A DNA stretch of 64,000 nucleotides from Anisakis pegreffii (GCA_035041965.1 JAPYMA010003038.1:124001-188000), one strand, 5' to 3'. Counted from the first letter of the stretch, positions 1 through 14,500 are shown. Notes: a model not told the origin generated them from the sequence alone. Numbers and translations are program-made.

Positions 1-3000
1 TTAACAGGTAACAAGACCGCATCAAGAGTCAATCGTCATCTGTACTTGCCGCAAACTATTCAGCCCGTTTATACCTAATCCGTTCAACCAGAGAAAAAGA
101 TAACATGAACGCGTTTGCGCTGAAGTTCGAGTTCTTTGACACTACGACTTTTCTCTGATTTGCTTTCTGTGCTACAATTCTGCAAACTCTTTCTGATGTA
201 ACAGAGTACACAAGGAAGCACCAAAGAAATAAGGAATGAATTGCAATTACAAGTTGTGCCAAAATTTCTTCACGTTTTTTGTCAGTGTAGATTCCACTTA
301 ACGCTTTTACTTTAGTGCCATACATCAAATGATGGAGCTTTTTTTAGACGTTTAGAAGTTTTTATTTTTGCAAAATTTTGTGAAACTGAAGCTTATTCTC
401 AAATCAGTTATCCTATCGGATACCTCATAGTATTATCTGTCTTGAGAAATGGTGAACGGTGCCTAGATATTCATCTTCATGTTCAGTGAATGAAGTTTCA
501 TAATTATGTCCTCAAGTTATCAACTGATTTGAATTATTTTCGAAATTTCAGTCATCTCCCTTTCTGCAAGCAACATTTTGCAGTAGCCGATAAATATGCG
601 TAAAATAATCGAAAACGTTATCAAACTGCTTGTTTATCATATTTTGAAGCAGCAATTAGATTGTTTCTTATCAGTATTTACAATTATCATTCCTTTTTTT
701 TCCATTTGTGAGTCTTCAAACTAACTTGCAACGTTAATCCAACCAGTGCAAATGAACAGCAAAACACTCCATTCATCACGACGAAAAAAAATCGTTCTTT
801 TTCGTCGCGATTTTAGAAGCACTGTGTGTGTTCTTCATGTTTGGTACTGTTATCGATAACATCTGCTAATTCCTCACAAATACCTTAGAATCGTTCGGTA
901 AAAATTAAAATTGCGAAATCCTGGATTGTGTCACTGATTAAGAAACCTGTGGGAATGATTGAACACTTTGCTGTTTGTTTGTTGGCAAAAAGAATGTAGC
1001 GTAAAAAGAATGTGGTGAAAGAGAGTTCAGTCTTGATTTCAGATTAACACATTTGTCATTCGTTAACTTCATTTATGAACCATCAAACTTTAAACGATCC
1101 ATCTAGTAGTGACAGATGCAATAATAAAACTGAATGCATTCGATTGCATCACGGAACACTGCATCCAATGGAAGAATACTGTGGTTTTAGTGTATACCTC
1201 AGTCAATTTCTTCTCTATTCCTATGAGCACGAATCATATTCAGTTATAATCTGCAGTTTATATCTGACAATTTTCTTCCAAACATGTCATTTACATACTC
1301 GAGTGACTATTCACGAAACGATGTTAGTATTGTGAGGAAGCATTGTCAGCACATCAGACTGTTGGGCTCTCTTCGACTGAATCAAGTAGGAAATGAGGAG
1401 ATCAAAAATGCAAAATGAAGAAAAACAATGAAACAGCTCAAAATGCACTATTTCCGCTGTAACATCCGGACACAAATAAGACTACACTCTAAAAAAACTG
1501 CTGCATCCAACGAAGTTGTAATCTGACAACTGATGAGGCAATCAGATCTAGGTGATGAGCACTCCTTGCAATTTTACCATCTCCTGTTTGCTCGAAACTT
1601 CTGTTATGTGTCTTATTGTCATAGAAAAATGCCCTCCTTTTCAGTGGTCTGCTCCTGGCTCAGTTTGAAAGTTTAAACGAACCACATAAAATCAGCTTTT
1701 GATTGATTAATGAATATAATTGATTCGCGATAATTTACCCAATTTACAATTAATGATTACATTTCATTATATTGATGAATATTAACATAACAAATGCTCA
1801 CACTCTCCGAAGTGGTGCTCCGCCCTTCGACTAGGTTTTTTTGCAATTTGAGTGAATATATTCAAGAGATTCACTGATTAAGAACAGTTTCAATAAGATT
1901 GGCTGTTATCAGATTCATTGCACCGTTACTGATGGTTAACTAAAGGTCGCCACTTGTTAAATTCGATTAGGCAACCGTGTTATAGAGGAGAAGTCACTGA
2001 TTTGTATTAATCTTCATTGCGTTTGAAATGAGCCATCTTTATTTGATTTGATTTAATTTTGATTTGATTTAAGGACCTTCATTGCTCGCATGACACTTCA
2101 TTACTTGACCACTCAAATGCGCTACGTTTTTTATCGGTTCCTTTTGATATTGCATTCCACAATTGCGATCGTACGACGTTGCACAATTTACTTAACGATC
2201 TGGTTGTTGTTCTCTTCAGCGGATTGTTCGATCATTTCGAATTTTATGACTTTTGTTAATTTGAAAATAATGAGTACTTTGGAGCATCGTATTGCTGCTG
2301 TGTTTCATCCATTGTTTTTATGGCTTTTTTTGTGAGTTCATAGAATCAATTGTACGCAACATTTTGTGCAAGGACATTCTCAAATTAATTAATCGTTTCG
2401 CTGCGGTGATGCATTTAGTATACAGCCTTTTGCTAGAGAACAGTTGTAGAGTCTTCAAACTAAGCATCAGTTAACTGCAGGGAAAGTTTTTCTTCTGTTC
2501 AGCAAACAACTGCAACCTTGATGCTCTTGGCTACGAATAAATTCTTCAGTGGCACTATAGATGGAAATCAATACTCAAAGCCGTATTTTCAACGACAATG
2601 ACGCGGAGAGATTTTGAATTCAACCACTGAAGAAATTGATGCCTGTGATTGTCAGATATAAAGCATTCGGCTCCTCATTAATGTCGTTGGGAATAAACTG
2701 ATTTTATCACATTCATCCTCCATTGCACAGAATCCATCTCCATCAAACAAATCACCTCATGACTGGTTAGATTCCAGCCTGTCCTTATAATTGTATAACA
2801 ACTTCATAAATTACAGAATCCAAGTGCCAATTTTCGGTTCTCAGAGCTGTTCCGTTGCACGAAAAGCTCTTCCAAAGAAGGTTCTGCAATGGCATTTGCA
2901 AATTAAGCTTATCTATTCGAACACAACAAATTTACAACCGATTGCGTACACTTGCATGACTTAGGCTTAGCAATGATACTTACTGCATACGAATGCAATA

Positions 3001-4767
3001 CTAGTTCGACTTCTTCGATTATACTTCGAAATCAAAAATGACAAAACTCAACTGACACAAACCATTCATTCCCCATTTAAGTATAATCGATTTGTCTGTT
3101 CGTTCAGTCGACGTGCATTTTCTATTCGATGATCAGTCATCACGCAACCGGTCCACATGAAACTTACTCGAGCATCCACCTAATTTAAATGTACTGTCAG
3201 CTTATAATCGGATGACGGCGCAGTTTTGAGAACGCATTCAGAGTACTATTTCATGACTATTCCAAACCATTTATCATAATTTCAAGTTCCAACCTAATCA
3301 GTAATTCGGAGTTGCGAATGTTGATGCAGTTTATCGATGCAGTATTTTATGAGAGTGGTGTGAACAAATGATGCGAAGCATTTCTTAGGCAGAAACTTTT
3401 TCATACGAATTGTGAATTTTTTATTTCAGTGGTCATGGTGGCAATTTACTGACGAATGAGAATGGTGCTGATGTGTGAAAATTTATGATAACCTCTGAAA
3501 TGATTGATGGAAATTGAACGAGATTGTTGTTCGTTTTGATTGCAACAAACATCGATGTTTTGAGTTTCGTACGAAAATATTTCCGAAAAACGAACGGTTC
3601 AATAGAATGAATTGTTAGTGTACATAGTGCATATGACTGCGTCTCTTTCGTGCTTTTCAGTGGTTGATCGTGAGTGAATGGTCACATTTTTTGTTTTCCT
3701 CTTACACAGATGCGATCATATGAATGCTCTTTTGATCGCTTTGCAAAATCGCATCTGTTCAGGAACTTCTTGATGGTTTATTGGAAGCGAAATCGCTGAT
3801 TGTTAAAAAGGCACAGTGAATGCCATTTTATGCTCATGTGCAGAACTGATCATATGTCTGAGTCACGTCAATGAGTGGCGATCATTACTTCCATGAATCA
3901 GATAGTGGAGAGCAAAAAATGTTCATGATACAAAATCGATCATTTCCTATAGAAGTCATCGACACCGTACAACAAATCCACTTGTCAGTTCAAATCAATA
4001 AACACTCGTTTCATATCATGTTCTTCGCCGTCTGTTACACAAGAAAGTCATTAAGTCTGCCACGGAACCGAGCTATCCCGATTTTTCCCTTTAAGGAGTC
4101 TATAATCTGAATAGTGTAGAACAAATTGCTTGAATATTCATAAGTTTTCAAGTAGAAATGTCCGAGACTTAATGGAATGCTCTTGTTGTGGCCGTATATT
4201 AGTGACTAATAAATGCTAACATCTGGACGGTTTTTGGATGGATCAGGATAGGTACGTAGACGATTCACAATGTGCATGCAGTGGAGATGAAATCACTTTA
4301 TAACATTACACCATTAACTTGATACGTTGCTAACAGTCCTTGTTCTCTCGTAACCAGAATATTTCCTGCAACTATGGAACTTCAATATATTCGTTCGCAA
4401 ATTATGTATAATAAAATATCTATGGCGTTTTGCTTAAAATCTAATCGTATTGTGCGCTCTAGTTATTTGTGAAGTAATGCTTATAAAAAGATCAAGGCCA
4501 CACTGATAAGATTGTTTTCAATGTTGAAATGTTTCAAACATTAGTTGTAAATCACATGACTCGATGCATTCAAATTATCGACCATATCATAAACGTAATC
4601 AATTGATACGTGTTGCAATGTAAGAATTTTGTTTCTGCGATGATCCATCCGACTGTAAACAGACTCATAAACTTTGTGATGAATCTCATTAACAAAATTC
4701 AACTACTATCTGAAGATCGCAGACAATCTGAACAATTCGCACTTTTTATGTTAGAATTTCGAGATTC
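1..4767. other. Intergenic, no supported gene
   Basis: AT-rich sequence with only short open frames (up to 90 codons) on both strands. None shows coding-like composition with fitting splice sites or a recognisable domain. No repeats beyond short simple ones such as the ATTTGATTTGATTT stretch near 2040-2070. Confidence 0.6.
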
Positions 4768-5105
4768 TCATTGTCCGGCAATACATTCCGACCGACTGAA
4801 AAATTCGCTTGTTATCTGAGTTTTTATCAGACAAATTCCATTAGTGTTTGTTGTTTCTTTCCTAAATTGTTCACTGAATACTCCGTTCACGGTTCCGAAA
4901 GAATCCTCATTAAACTTGATCGTATGTGGATTTTCGGCTGAATCAGAGGTACCGCACTACTATGCGTTCGCTGGGCTCATTGTACTTTAAGCACAAATCG
5001 ACTCAGTTTCACAATGTCGCAGTAAGCCGAATACTCACCTCTTTTCGTTTGGTATATGATGCTTGAAGTTCAATGAAAATAATACCATCAATCTCAGAGG
5101 ATGAT
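4768..5105 (-). CDS. Candidate pair of minus-strand exons of an unknown gene
   Basis: Exon 5105-5039 lies between a good acceptor (TTTTGCAG) and a strong donor (GAG|GTGAGT) and reads SSSEIDGIIFIELQASYTKR in one frame. After an 82-base intron, exon 4956-4768 continues in phase to a TGA with a polar reading that includes SFGTVNGVFSEQFRKE. Other acceptors in this intron would give different frames, and no upstream start exon is certain. I see no known domain. Confidence 0.24.
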
Positions 5106-6832
5106 CTGCAAAATAAAAAAGTCAAAGGAATATCACCTAAAAGTTGAACATTTTTTGCTTTGCTGACTTAATGCAGTGGATGCTATTGCGTATTGCAGTC
5201 CTTCTTTCTACTAGAACTGATCAGTCAGTCTAAATTCAGATTCACAACATTTGCTTATCAACGTTTGCATGAAATATTCGGGGAAAATCTCATTTAATTA
5301 GATTTGCTGAATTTCCAAGCAAAAAAAAGAAATTATGATGGTCCGTTGCTTGTTCTTGTTGAGTCAGTTAGAATGCGAAAGGAAAGCTTTATCGTTTTCG
5401 ACATGAAGTGCATCATGTCTGTGGTAATGATGATGTAAGATGGCTCCGGAATGTCGCTTTTGAAATATCCACTTCTTTTTTTATCATAAGCGTTCCCTAG
5501 CTGCAACATCGAATGTGATATGAGAATGATACCAATACATAAACAATATATACATCGGTATCTGTTTTCCTATTTACTGAACTCTTGTAATTCTCTTTAC
5601 TGTGCTCGTTTTGAGCACAGTTGTAGGCTACAATACACTGTGCCTTCTTGTTGCAACTTTTTTGCCTACCGTTCATTACGTATAAATGTCAAGCGTTCAG
5701 TAACTTTCTTCATTTCCACCGTCTATCACCAGCGTGGAACTTTCATTTGTCAGTTCTTGCTGATAATAGTTTCTACACCGTATATGATTTGGTGCATATT
5801 CATGTCATGACATACTATCTTGATATGAACTCTATCGCTTATTACGATGTTGTTGACATGCTCAACGTCATATAATAGGTGTCGTTGAAACGCAGATTTT
5901 ATGTTCATTCATCTAGTCACCGCTTACTTGAGCCTGGATGATGTCTTATTTTCATTAATTGTCAGTCAATTTCTTCGGTTGGAAGTGTTTGAGGAATAAT
6001 TGAATTTGATTTTTGCCATTATTGGTGACGAAATGGGCGAAAGTCAACTGGAGGTGATCTAAGGTTGAATCATAACTGCTTTGAAGATCGGTACTTCTGA
6101 TAGCTTTGCAATGAATACAGAACAATTCATGCAATAAACATATGTTGAATTAGATGCGTTCTTTGAGCTGTGTTCATAAATCAAACTGAACATAATCCGT
6201 GATCAATCAAGCATTTCAATAATCATCAATTTTATGCGGTATGCACTCCAGTTTTTTTCAGTATATAGATGGTTTGCCTTTATTATTCACCTGTTGCTTA
6301 AGCGTAGTATTTCAATCACCGCTGCACTCTTGAACCGTCAGTGATCCGCTGATGATTCGTTGCAAAATGAATTGTTCATGATAGTCAGCCGTTCAACGCA
6401 GAAAAATGCACATGTTGAAAGGATGGATAGGTGAGGGAGTGGTACGTGAGCAGATGAAACGAATTTGAATTTGTGATTGATTGTAAGAAAGTGTTTATGT
6501 TTTATCACTTTTGTTTCATCACGTTTATGTCTTTTTCTAAATGATTTTATGTTACATCGTTTCGCCAGTTTTTTATTTCATTCGTTGTAAATAGCCACTT
6601 TTTTTTTAAATTGTGCGAATTCTCGTTGTAAACAGTTTTGCTGAAGATTCTTTTAAATTTGCTGATTGGAGGGTAAGCTTTTTGATGTAAGAAATATTCG
6701 TCGATCAGAAAACGCACTCGTTTCACCCATCGTTCGCGTTTTATTTAATGACCACAAAACGAAAAGCAATACAAACTCTAGCAAATTCACCTACAGTAAA
6801 TGATGGTAACTGCTCGAGGCGAGCAGTAGCGT

Positions 6833-7068
6833 TTATTGGTTTTCGAATGAGGCGCTGCTGTGGGTATTTCTTATTGCCCCACGATCCATTGCCCTCTGCT
6901 CTGTGCGGGCGTTATCTATGATGAAATTCATCCACTTCAGTTGTATGCTTTGAATAGTGACAAGCGCTGGTCCAGCAGTTTTTGATGTGCCGTTCTTTAC
7001 TGTATCAAATAAACCACTTTTATCCACTATATCATTCTCGGCGTTTTTTCCAACTTATTAGCAGCCAT
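6833..7068 (-). pseudogene. Possible small gene or pseudogene, about 78 residues, with a one-base frame break
   Basis: ATG at 7068-7066 (in AAATGGCTGC) opens MAANKLEK. After a run of six A (7044-7049) the frame runs to a stop at 7029, but adding one base there would lead into an open frame that ends at TAA 6835-6833. The downstream part is protein-like, with pieces such as SGLFDTVKNGTSKTAGPALV and LKWMNFIIDNARTEQRA. A minus-strand AATAAA lies at 6745-6740, about 90 bases past the stop. The break sits in a homopolymer, so a sequencing error, a decayed copy or a missed splice (acceptor TAATAAG) are all possible. I do not recognise the family. Confidence 0.33.
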
Positions 7069-10000
7069 TTGTATCGAACAGATTCATTTACAAGATGCTA
7101 TTCTCTATTCGTTTGCTACTTTAAAGATAGGTCGATCACTACTTAAGAATCGAATTGATTTTAAATCGATTTTTTCGAGGCAGCCATGGGAAAGTTTCAG
7201 AAATGCACAAGAACGTTATGATTCATGAAATGGAAACTTTTCATACGATTGATATGCAAGCCATAACCTCAGTCAGTTATGACTCTAAAACTAACTCAAT
7301 CGTTTTTCATACCAGTTCATATCTTCAAATGACGTAAACATTTGAAAGGATATCTGATCCACAGAGGAACGGACAATAAATGCTTAGTTTCATTGTCATT
7401 TCAACGTCTAATCACATTTCACCTTTATACACTAAATTTTCCTCGACGAGTAGGACTGGTTTTGCCATTAGAGCCATTAATTTTAGGGAAATGCAGCAAC
7501 ACACAGCTGGTCGAGTTTGTTTCCATTAAGATTACTGTCAGAACCCTTTGTCAGTATCCACTGAAGTGTTCATTTTCCTAAGCATTTCTGTCCAAATTAA
7601 TAGCCTTTTCGAATTTCCAACTGAAACGGATTCTATCCCCCTCACATCGCCGAAGCTAGATTTGACATTGTAATTTCGCAGAAAAAATTGTTCAGTAATC
7701 AACCATAGTGATACTAATGCTATAAGGTCGTCATCGTTTAATTGATGGGACTGAGTTGCATGAAAAGACGTCGGTTGAATGCTAACTGAAGTACGTCATG
7801 AAACTGGAAGCATATTCGTTGTAATGTGTGGACTGAGTCGCCTCCTGGCTTGAAAGAATACGACGATTTCAGTTGCAAAACAAACAGTTGCCTTGAGATT
7901 GATTTCTGATGCTTTAAGGTGCTCAACATTAGCTAGATTGACCTTCTCGAGATCAATTCGCCTTGTGTCCTCTCCATTCCAACCAACATATTCCTATTTC
8001 CCAGTTCTTTCAAGGTGTTCTCACTTCTAGTTTCCGTGTTTTTCGAATATCATCTCAGTTCATCATCAAATGAAGTTTCATGTAGTTTTCGAAGTTTCAC
8101 TCATGGTTGTGCCAGTTAATTAATATGATATTATTATCCACTGTTTGTTCCATTGTTTTCAAATGTTCCTTTTCATTATATGATTTCAATGAATATTAAA
8201 TGAATTGTTGTCTTACAGTGCTACCGACTATAGACCTCATCCATTTGTATTGCAGTGACTTCACTTAGGATCATTACAAATATGATTTTTCATATCAGTG
8301 ATTCGAACACTTATTGTTTGCAGTCACTCGATACACCTTCTTCAGTCTTGATTTTGTCTTATTTCTGGAATGGGAAACACTTCAGCGAAATTGATTTGTT
8401 TGCAGTGGTTCGAGTCTTTTGTTATTTGTGATGTTTATTTTTAAGCTGAATTCAAAAGTTTTATGCCTTTAGAATTGGGCGCTAAAGTCATATGGATGTA
8501 TCAAGAATACGTAAAGCAGTTACATTTGTTCCTCAATACAGTTTGGTATTAAAGGCGGACTTTTTTCAAGGATAGAGACCATACGTGTTTCATTGAAACG
8601 ATCATATAATTCTTTAAACCGCAAATTGTTCTTTTGAAATCTTTCAAAACAAATTTCAAAGAAGGAGAATGAGCGAAGCTCAGATGACATGAATGGTCAC
8701 TGAACGTGCAAAAGCTTTTATTTAAGTTCCGTACGTATTCGATCCCGAACAAATATCACAAAACAATTTTCCTGGAGTTTCGACTCTCTTGAACGGCATT
8801 TCTCGATTTATGCCAGTCGACTAGATGTTACCACCACCTTAATGATGACCAGAATTAAGCAGTGTGTATTTCAAAAATTATCCAATTGTTCACTTCCGGA
8901 ACATTCATTTACATGAATGCACCTATCAAACAATTGCATTATAGTTGCTTTCTTTGATCCGCAACATTCGATATAGCCTTCAATTTTTTGCCACTGCATC
9001 TCAAACCGTTTGATAGTTCGCTTACTCTTCAGTTGAAAAATGACCGTTACGAGTGCAGCCAGTTGAAAAATACTTCATCTTTAATAATTATGTGTTCGAA
9101 GATAAACATTATTCGGCTCCATAAAGTCGCCTTTTCGTGTTCTGCCTATACTTCCGGACACTTCAGTTCAATCCATCACTATGTTTTATCTTTTGGTTTT
9201 TTTCATTGTATCCGTTGAAGATTGCAATACTTTTATTCTGCACATAAAATTTAACGCATTCCTGTATTATTTGCATTTAATTGACGGATATTTGAACGAT
9301 TCGTTATCCTCATCTAATGCCTATTCATAACCTCGTTATTGATATTACTGCTAATGCAACTGCATATCACGATTCAAAATTATCGCTTTACGAAAAATAC
9401 GGATCGGAGAAACTCTACGTGATAAATCCATATTCTGTGCTGACAGCGTTGCGCTAACAAGTAGTTTTAAGGGTGATAACTGAATCACTTAGATCATGCA
9501 CATCATTCAGATTAACATTTTCCGCTCTTTTTCTTCTGTATGACTCAATTTCCATTCATTTCCTCATTCTCTTTACACATGAAAGCATTATTCACGTGAC
9601 CGTGATGTTATTGCTCTTACCATTAGACAGCGTAGAGTTAGCATGAACGTTTTCACAAGTAATCGTTCAATCATAGCGATGGCTAAGACTGTTTGAGATC
9701 GTAGTGTTACCATTAACTGTAACATTCAACGCTTGCCTGATGGATGTGATTTTGCGGACGCTCATCTCATTCTTTTTTCTCTTCTTTTTCTTTCCCACTG
9801 AGCAAAAAATTCATGTGATCAAATATTCGAACTTATAAACATATCGTTCACCATCCGATAGCTTTGAAATCATATCGTTATCCGATAGCATTTTCTGAAT
9901 AAAATTGAGGAGTTTCCAAAAAAAATCGTTGACGAAATTTTTGCATTTGTATGTTTGCATTCAATGACAATTCTGTTGAACAGGTCTACTCAACTACAGT

Positions 10001-11484
10001 AACTCAGTGACACTTCGAGAAGTTTATGTCATTGTTTGTGTATCGTTCACCTTTTCTTACACTGGCAACACAGTTGTCAATTTTTGTTGGTTTTATCAAT
10101 CAGGTAAAAAGCCAGTTTCAACTCGCTTCACGTGAACCTCTGAAAAACTGTTGAAATTCATAAATGCCAAGACAAATGATGAGATGTTTTAAAATTTTGA
10201 AAGTAGTTATTCTACGAATGTATAAATTCACAGTGATTACACGGATTATGTCAGTAAAAATTACGATTTCATGAATAGCTGACGGAATTTTTGACCTTTA
10301 ATGGCTGGAAAAATGCAGCTTATGAGTGGTTTCTCAAAATTAAGGGGATTCTCTGGAAACCTTATAAATGGAGACACTAGTTCGCTGGATCATTGACTTT
10401 TGATCTTATGATCAGCTACATCGAATTTTATTCATCAATTCTTTTTCTATCGAAGTAATTGATGCAATAAACTGAACTGATTGAAATAGAAAGAGGACTA
10501 TTAAAATTGATTGCGATCGTTCTTATCAAACAATGACATAGTATTACTTTTGGTGTTTGTTACAAGCTGCAAACTAACAAGTAAACATTACAAAGTATAC
10601 ACATAAACATTACACAATATTACTGCTGCAAATGCAAGCAATCATTTTTTTCCACTCTTTTCAATAACACATTTCTCGCTTCTTGAGCATTCACTTATCT
10701 GATTCGTACAAATGAATTCATTGGTTTCTCATTAGGAAAGTTTTGAAACATCGTTCATGTTTGACGCTGTTATAATTATGATTATTACTGATATCACTGC
10801 GATGAACATTTTAAGAGCTTTCTAAACGTTGCAATATCGTTGGACAGAAATGACGTAGAAAATTCCGAAAAAATTTGAGCCTTTAGGGCCACCAGTTATC
10901 ATCATCCTCAATCAGTTTCGATCACTTTTTGAGTCTCAAGTTTAACTGATCATTCGTAAAGATGTGGTTCACAAAAAAACTTTTGCACTGTGCTATATAA
11001 GCTTGAATATGAAGTCGATGTATTATTGCACAGCACCACATAGAACTTCAAATACTCTTTCTCGTTCTCAAATTCTGTTCGAAGTTAGATTTGCTTACTT
11101 TATCGCTTCCTAACGATTGCAGGTGACACTTTTAAAGTGTAGAAATGCTGGGGACAAGAAAGCAGGTCACTGAGAAATAATTGCAGTGCTGTTTACATGC
11201 ACTTTCAAGATATCCTCGAAGCGATAATGAAATTTGCATTAACGATATACAGTTGTATGTGATGCTGTACGGTACCCTCTGATCGAATCAAATGTTTCTG
11301 AAAGAAAAAACATCCAAAAACTATACATTCTCATCAACAAAAAACGTATGCTAAATCGCTTCCCTATGAAGGAACCAGTCGTTGCGATCGGAATGAATTT
11401 CGAATGCAAAGATTCACTGTTGATTAATTCGTTGCTATGTACTGATTCATTTGATAACGGCTTAACTTTAATGGAAATTTTTAC
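7069..11484. other. Upstream region of the giant gene, no supported gene
   Basis: 4.4 kb of AT-rich sequence with short frames only. It must contain the promoter of the giant gene, but no TATA box or other element can be assigned with confidence. A 30-codon reading at about 10312 (MAGKMQLMSGFSKLRG) is too short to support. Confidence 0.55.
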
Positions 11485-11545
11485 AGTTCTTGGAGATCCA
11501 TGAATGACCCACCTGGTACTGTTTCGGACGGAGATCGCCCAACAG
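11485..11545 (+). promoter_or_regulatory. Likely trans-splice acceptor, short 5' UTR and first coding exon of the giant gene
   Basis: The stretch ATTTTTACAG ends at 11486 and is followed 13 bases later by ATG at 11500. The exon codes for MNDPPGTVSDGDRPT and stops at 11545 before the donor GTGAGG. It leaves one base (G), which joins GA at 12396 to give glycine and continues as WVRLQLEP. An acceptor so close to the start codon, with no supported upstream exon, is what spliced-leader trans-splicing looks like in nematodes; an ordinary upstream non-coding exon cannot be excluded. A 154-codon minus-strand reading covers the same bases but has no splice or homology support. Confidence 0.7.
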
Positions 11546-14500
11546 GTGAGGATATTAAACCAATATTTGAGCAATCCAATTAATTTTTTCTGAGAGCTGC
11601 GCAGAATGTGTGGAGACGATAAGTTGAACCAACTGTTTGAATTTGCATTAATTGCTTTATCGTTGATGTCCAGTGGGGAATCAGACATAATAAAAATAAT
11701 CAATCATTCGGCACTAATCCCTCGATCATGTGAAAAGTGCACGTGATCTTGGCAGTGAATAAGTTAAACAAGTTCATTTGAATGAATTCGTTACGCTTGA
11801 GTAAGTTTAGCTGATACGTAATAGTTAAAAAAACGGAGGTAGGACAAACCCTTGGGTTCCCTTCTCTTTCATTTGCAATGTTGATTACATTTGCTGATTG
11901 CTGAATCACTTTAATCATCATATCTATTTAATTGCGTTCAGTAAGCTAATCGAATAAACAATTTATAAACACGCCACATCCATCTTCCGTCGTATTCTTT
12001 TTTTCGGAAAGTTTGATAGGCTGGATACAGCTGATGGATGAATCTTTCGAAAAACAACATTTGTACCTCCTCATTTTCCTCCTCTTAATGACAACAATTT
12101 CTCGTTTTTTTGCGAAGACAATCAAATTCATAAGATGTTGATTATAAGCAGCAGCGACATTCTTTTCGGTACTTCAGAAAAATTTTCAATTGCAACGGAA
12201 TTTTTCAAATTAAGGGGTCTTTAACTTTTAGATTTATGATGGAAATCCCATAAATTTTCAGAAATGACCATGAGAGGAATTTCATTGGTGCACTGGGATA
12301 TGTAATTGTGTCACATGAGCCAACCTTTTAGAGAGAATGACCCTCAACGTGAACAAATTGAAATTTCAAATTGACGTGGTCTGAATTGGTTTCAGGATGG
12401 GTGCGTTTGCAGCTTGAGCCGGTCGATGTGCCATTAGAAGCGGACGAGTCGTTGCTGCTCTCAACTGTTCAGTCAGCGATTCCCGGTGCTCATGGCCTTT
12501 ATTATAAAGAAGATGATCAAAAGAAAGCATTTCGGTCGGTGTTTGTTCGACAATTCAGTTCCTCTTTAACTAGTTAAGGGGTTGGGATTTTAGACTTGAA
12601 TGATCAACTATATCACTGAACGACAGGCTGAAGAAATCAAGCTGACCGCTCTGGTGGCTTGGGATGAACATTTTCTATGATCTGAACCATTCTATAGTCT
12701 AACTGGAGAATCACTGAAGCACTAGTATTCCTGGTGGGTCATAGGATCAATGTGTTGCTTTCTCTGCGCTTAAATTCATTTTTTATTCGCGGCTAACCAC
12801 TAAAAGTGATGTTTGTTGGGAACGACAAGAGTTGGAATTGCATGGTTCCGTTTTGCTGTAATTGGATATTCCGAAACTTCAGTTATGAGAAGGCCACCAA
12901 ATTGGTTGACCGGCTTGGACAAATGAATTTACGCAGATAATAATGTCCTTTACCTCAATTGCAGAAAACTTTTCTGCGGTATTGTTTAAGAAATATTCCG
13001 GTTTCAAAGAGACCAGTAGATTGTTTGTATGTAGTTTTTATAAATTCAATGCAATAACTGATTGTTTAGAGGAGTTGCGAAATAAGTTAGGCTCTGTTCG
13101 AATGAAAGTTCTGAAATGGTATACTGAGAAAGTTACGGTTTCATGGAGTGATATATGAAAGATTATCCTTTTTTTCTCAGCGAATAAACAGTCAATGAAA
13201 TCAGCAAATATTGTGATTTATTTCAGTTTTGACTCTAATACTGGAAAGTTCTATCAAGGGCAACTGGGATGGAATGCGAAACCGATTTTCGTCAATCTGG
13301 GTGAGTAGAACTTATATCAAAGCATTTTTTTTGAATCAAGGCACTGGATGAAATAATGCAGAGTGAATTATAAATATGTACCGCCTTCCTGCATTTACTG
13401 CTTTCTCAAATCGTTCACTTTTTCGCAAGTCTTTGGGCGCTCCTTACAGTGCAGTTTAACAGAGGCTCATCGAGTGCGATTTTCACACGCTTCAGGACAA
13501 TTTAATAAGCATTCAATGAATTTCCCATCCATACTCAAACTTGAAATATTGATTAGGTAAGTTATTTTCTTAGAAAACATTCGAATCGGTATTCAGAAGC
13601 CCTTGGAAAAAAATGTCGAGCATCGGTTTCTGATATTGCCGTTCCGCTCATTCATATGAGTTGACGAAAGTTGATGATGTACTAATCAGTTCAATGCGCT
13701 TTATTGCATTCCTCTTATTGAACTTTGTGGCTTGAGTTTTATATTGAGCCAAACTTTTCTTTTTCAATCGTATGTTGTATAGGTGCGTCAGACATAAAAA
13801 TAATCATAAGACAAACGGATAATACTTTTGATTGGGACATTGAATGCATTTAATTGTTATGGTATTTTCAAAATTGAGTCTCAAATGAAATGAAACGCTG
13901 AACAAATGCGAAATTTCAATAGTCACAAACTGTGAAATGTCAGTTTTGTTTTATTTTTATCACACATCAACGACATCGACCATCTGATCAATCACTGAAT
14001 TCATTTATCATATTCGCTGATCGCATGTTTGAAGATGTCTTCAGTGGCGGTCATTTTGGGGCGTTCATTATTGTATCGATGAGCTTGAATTGCATAGAAA
14101 CTAAGGTTGACATAGAACCACTGATGACACGCATATCAAAGTGTATGGACTTAACTACTATTCATTTGCAGAATAACTCAAGGGAAAGCTTTTGGAGTTT
14201 ACTGACACTGATAATAATATATACGGCAATATGATTTATTATTTTCAGCACATGGATGTCGAACACTTACACTTGGCCAGTATGAGAGCGCAACAAAAAC
14301 ATTTGAGAAATCTGTTTCTGCGGTTGAGCGCATGCTAGGTAACAGCTGGTTGATTCATTTTGATTCCACATAGATTTCTTTTTGCATTTTTTTCTGAATT
14401 GACGTTGACCTTGAAGAGCGTTAACGAAGTGCATTGTGCCGTACCTGAAACGTTGAAAATGACTTATTGCAGGAGCAAGTGATTGGAGGACGGGAGCTAC

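Noticed and set aside
11239..11703. 154-codon minus-strand frame
   Set aside because: It overlaps the first coding exon of the giant gene, has no domain, no splice support and no fitting polyadenylation signal.
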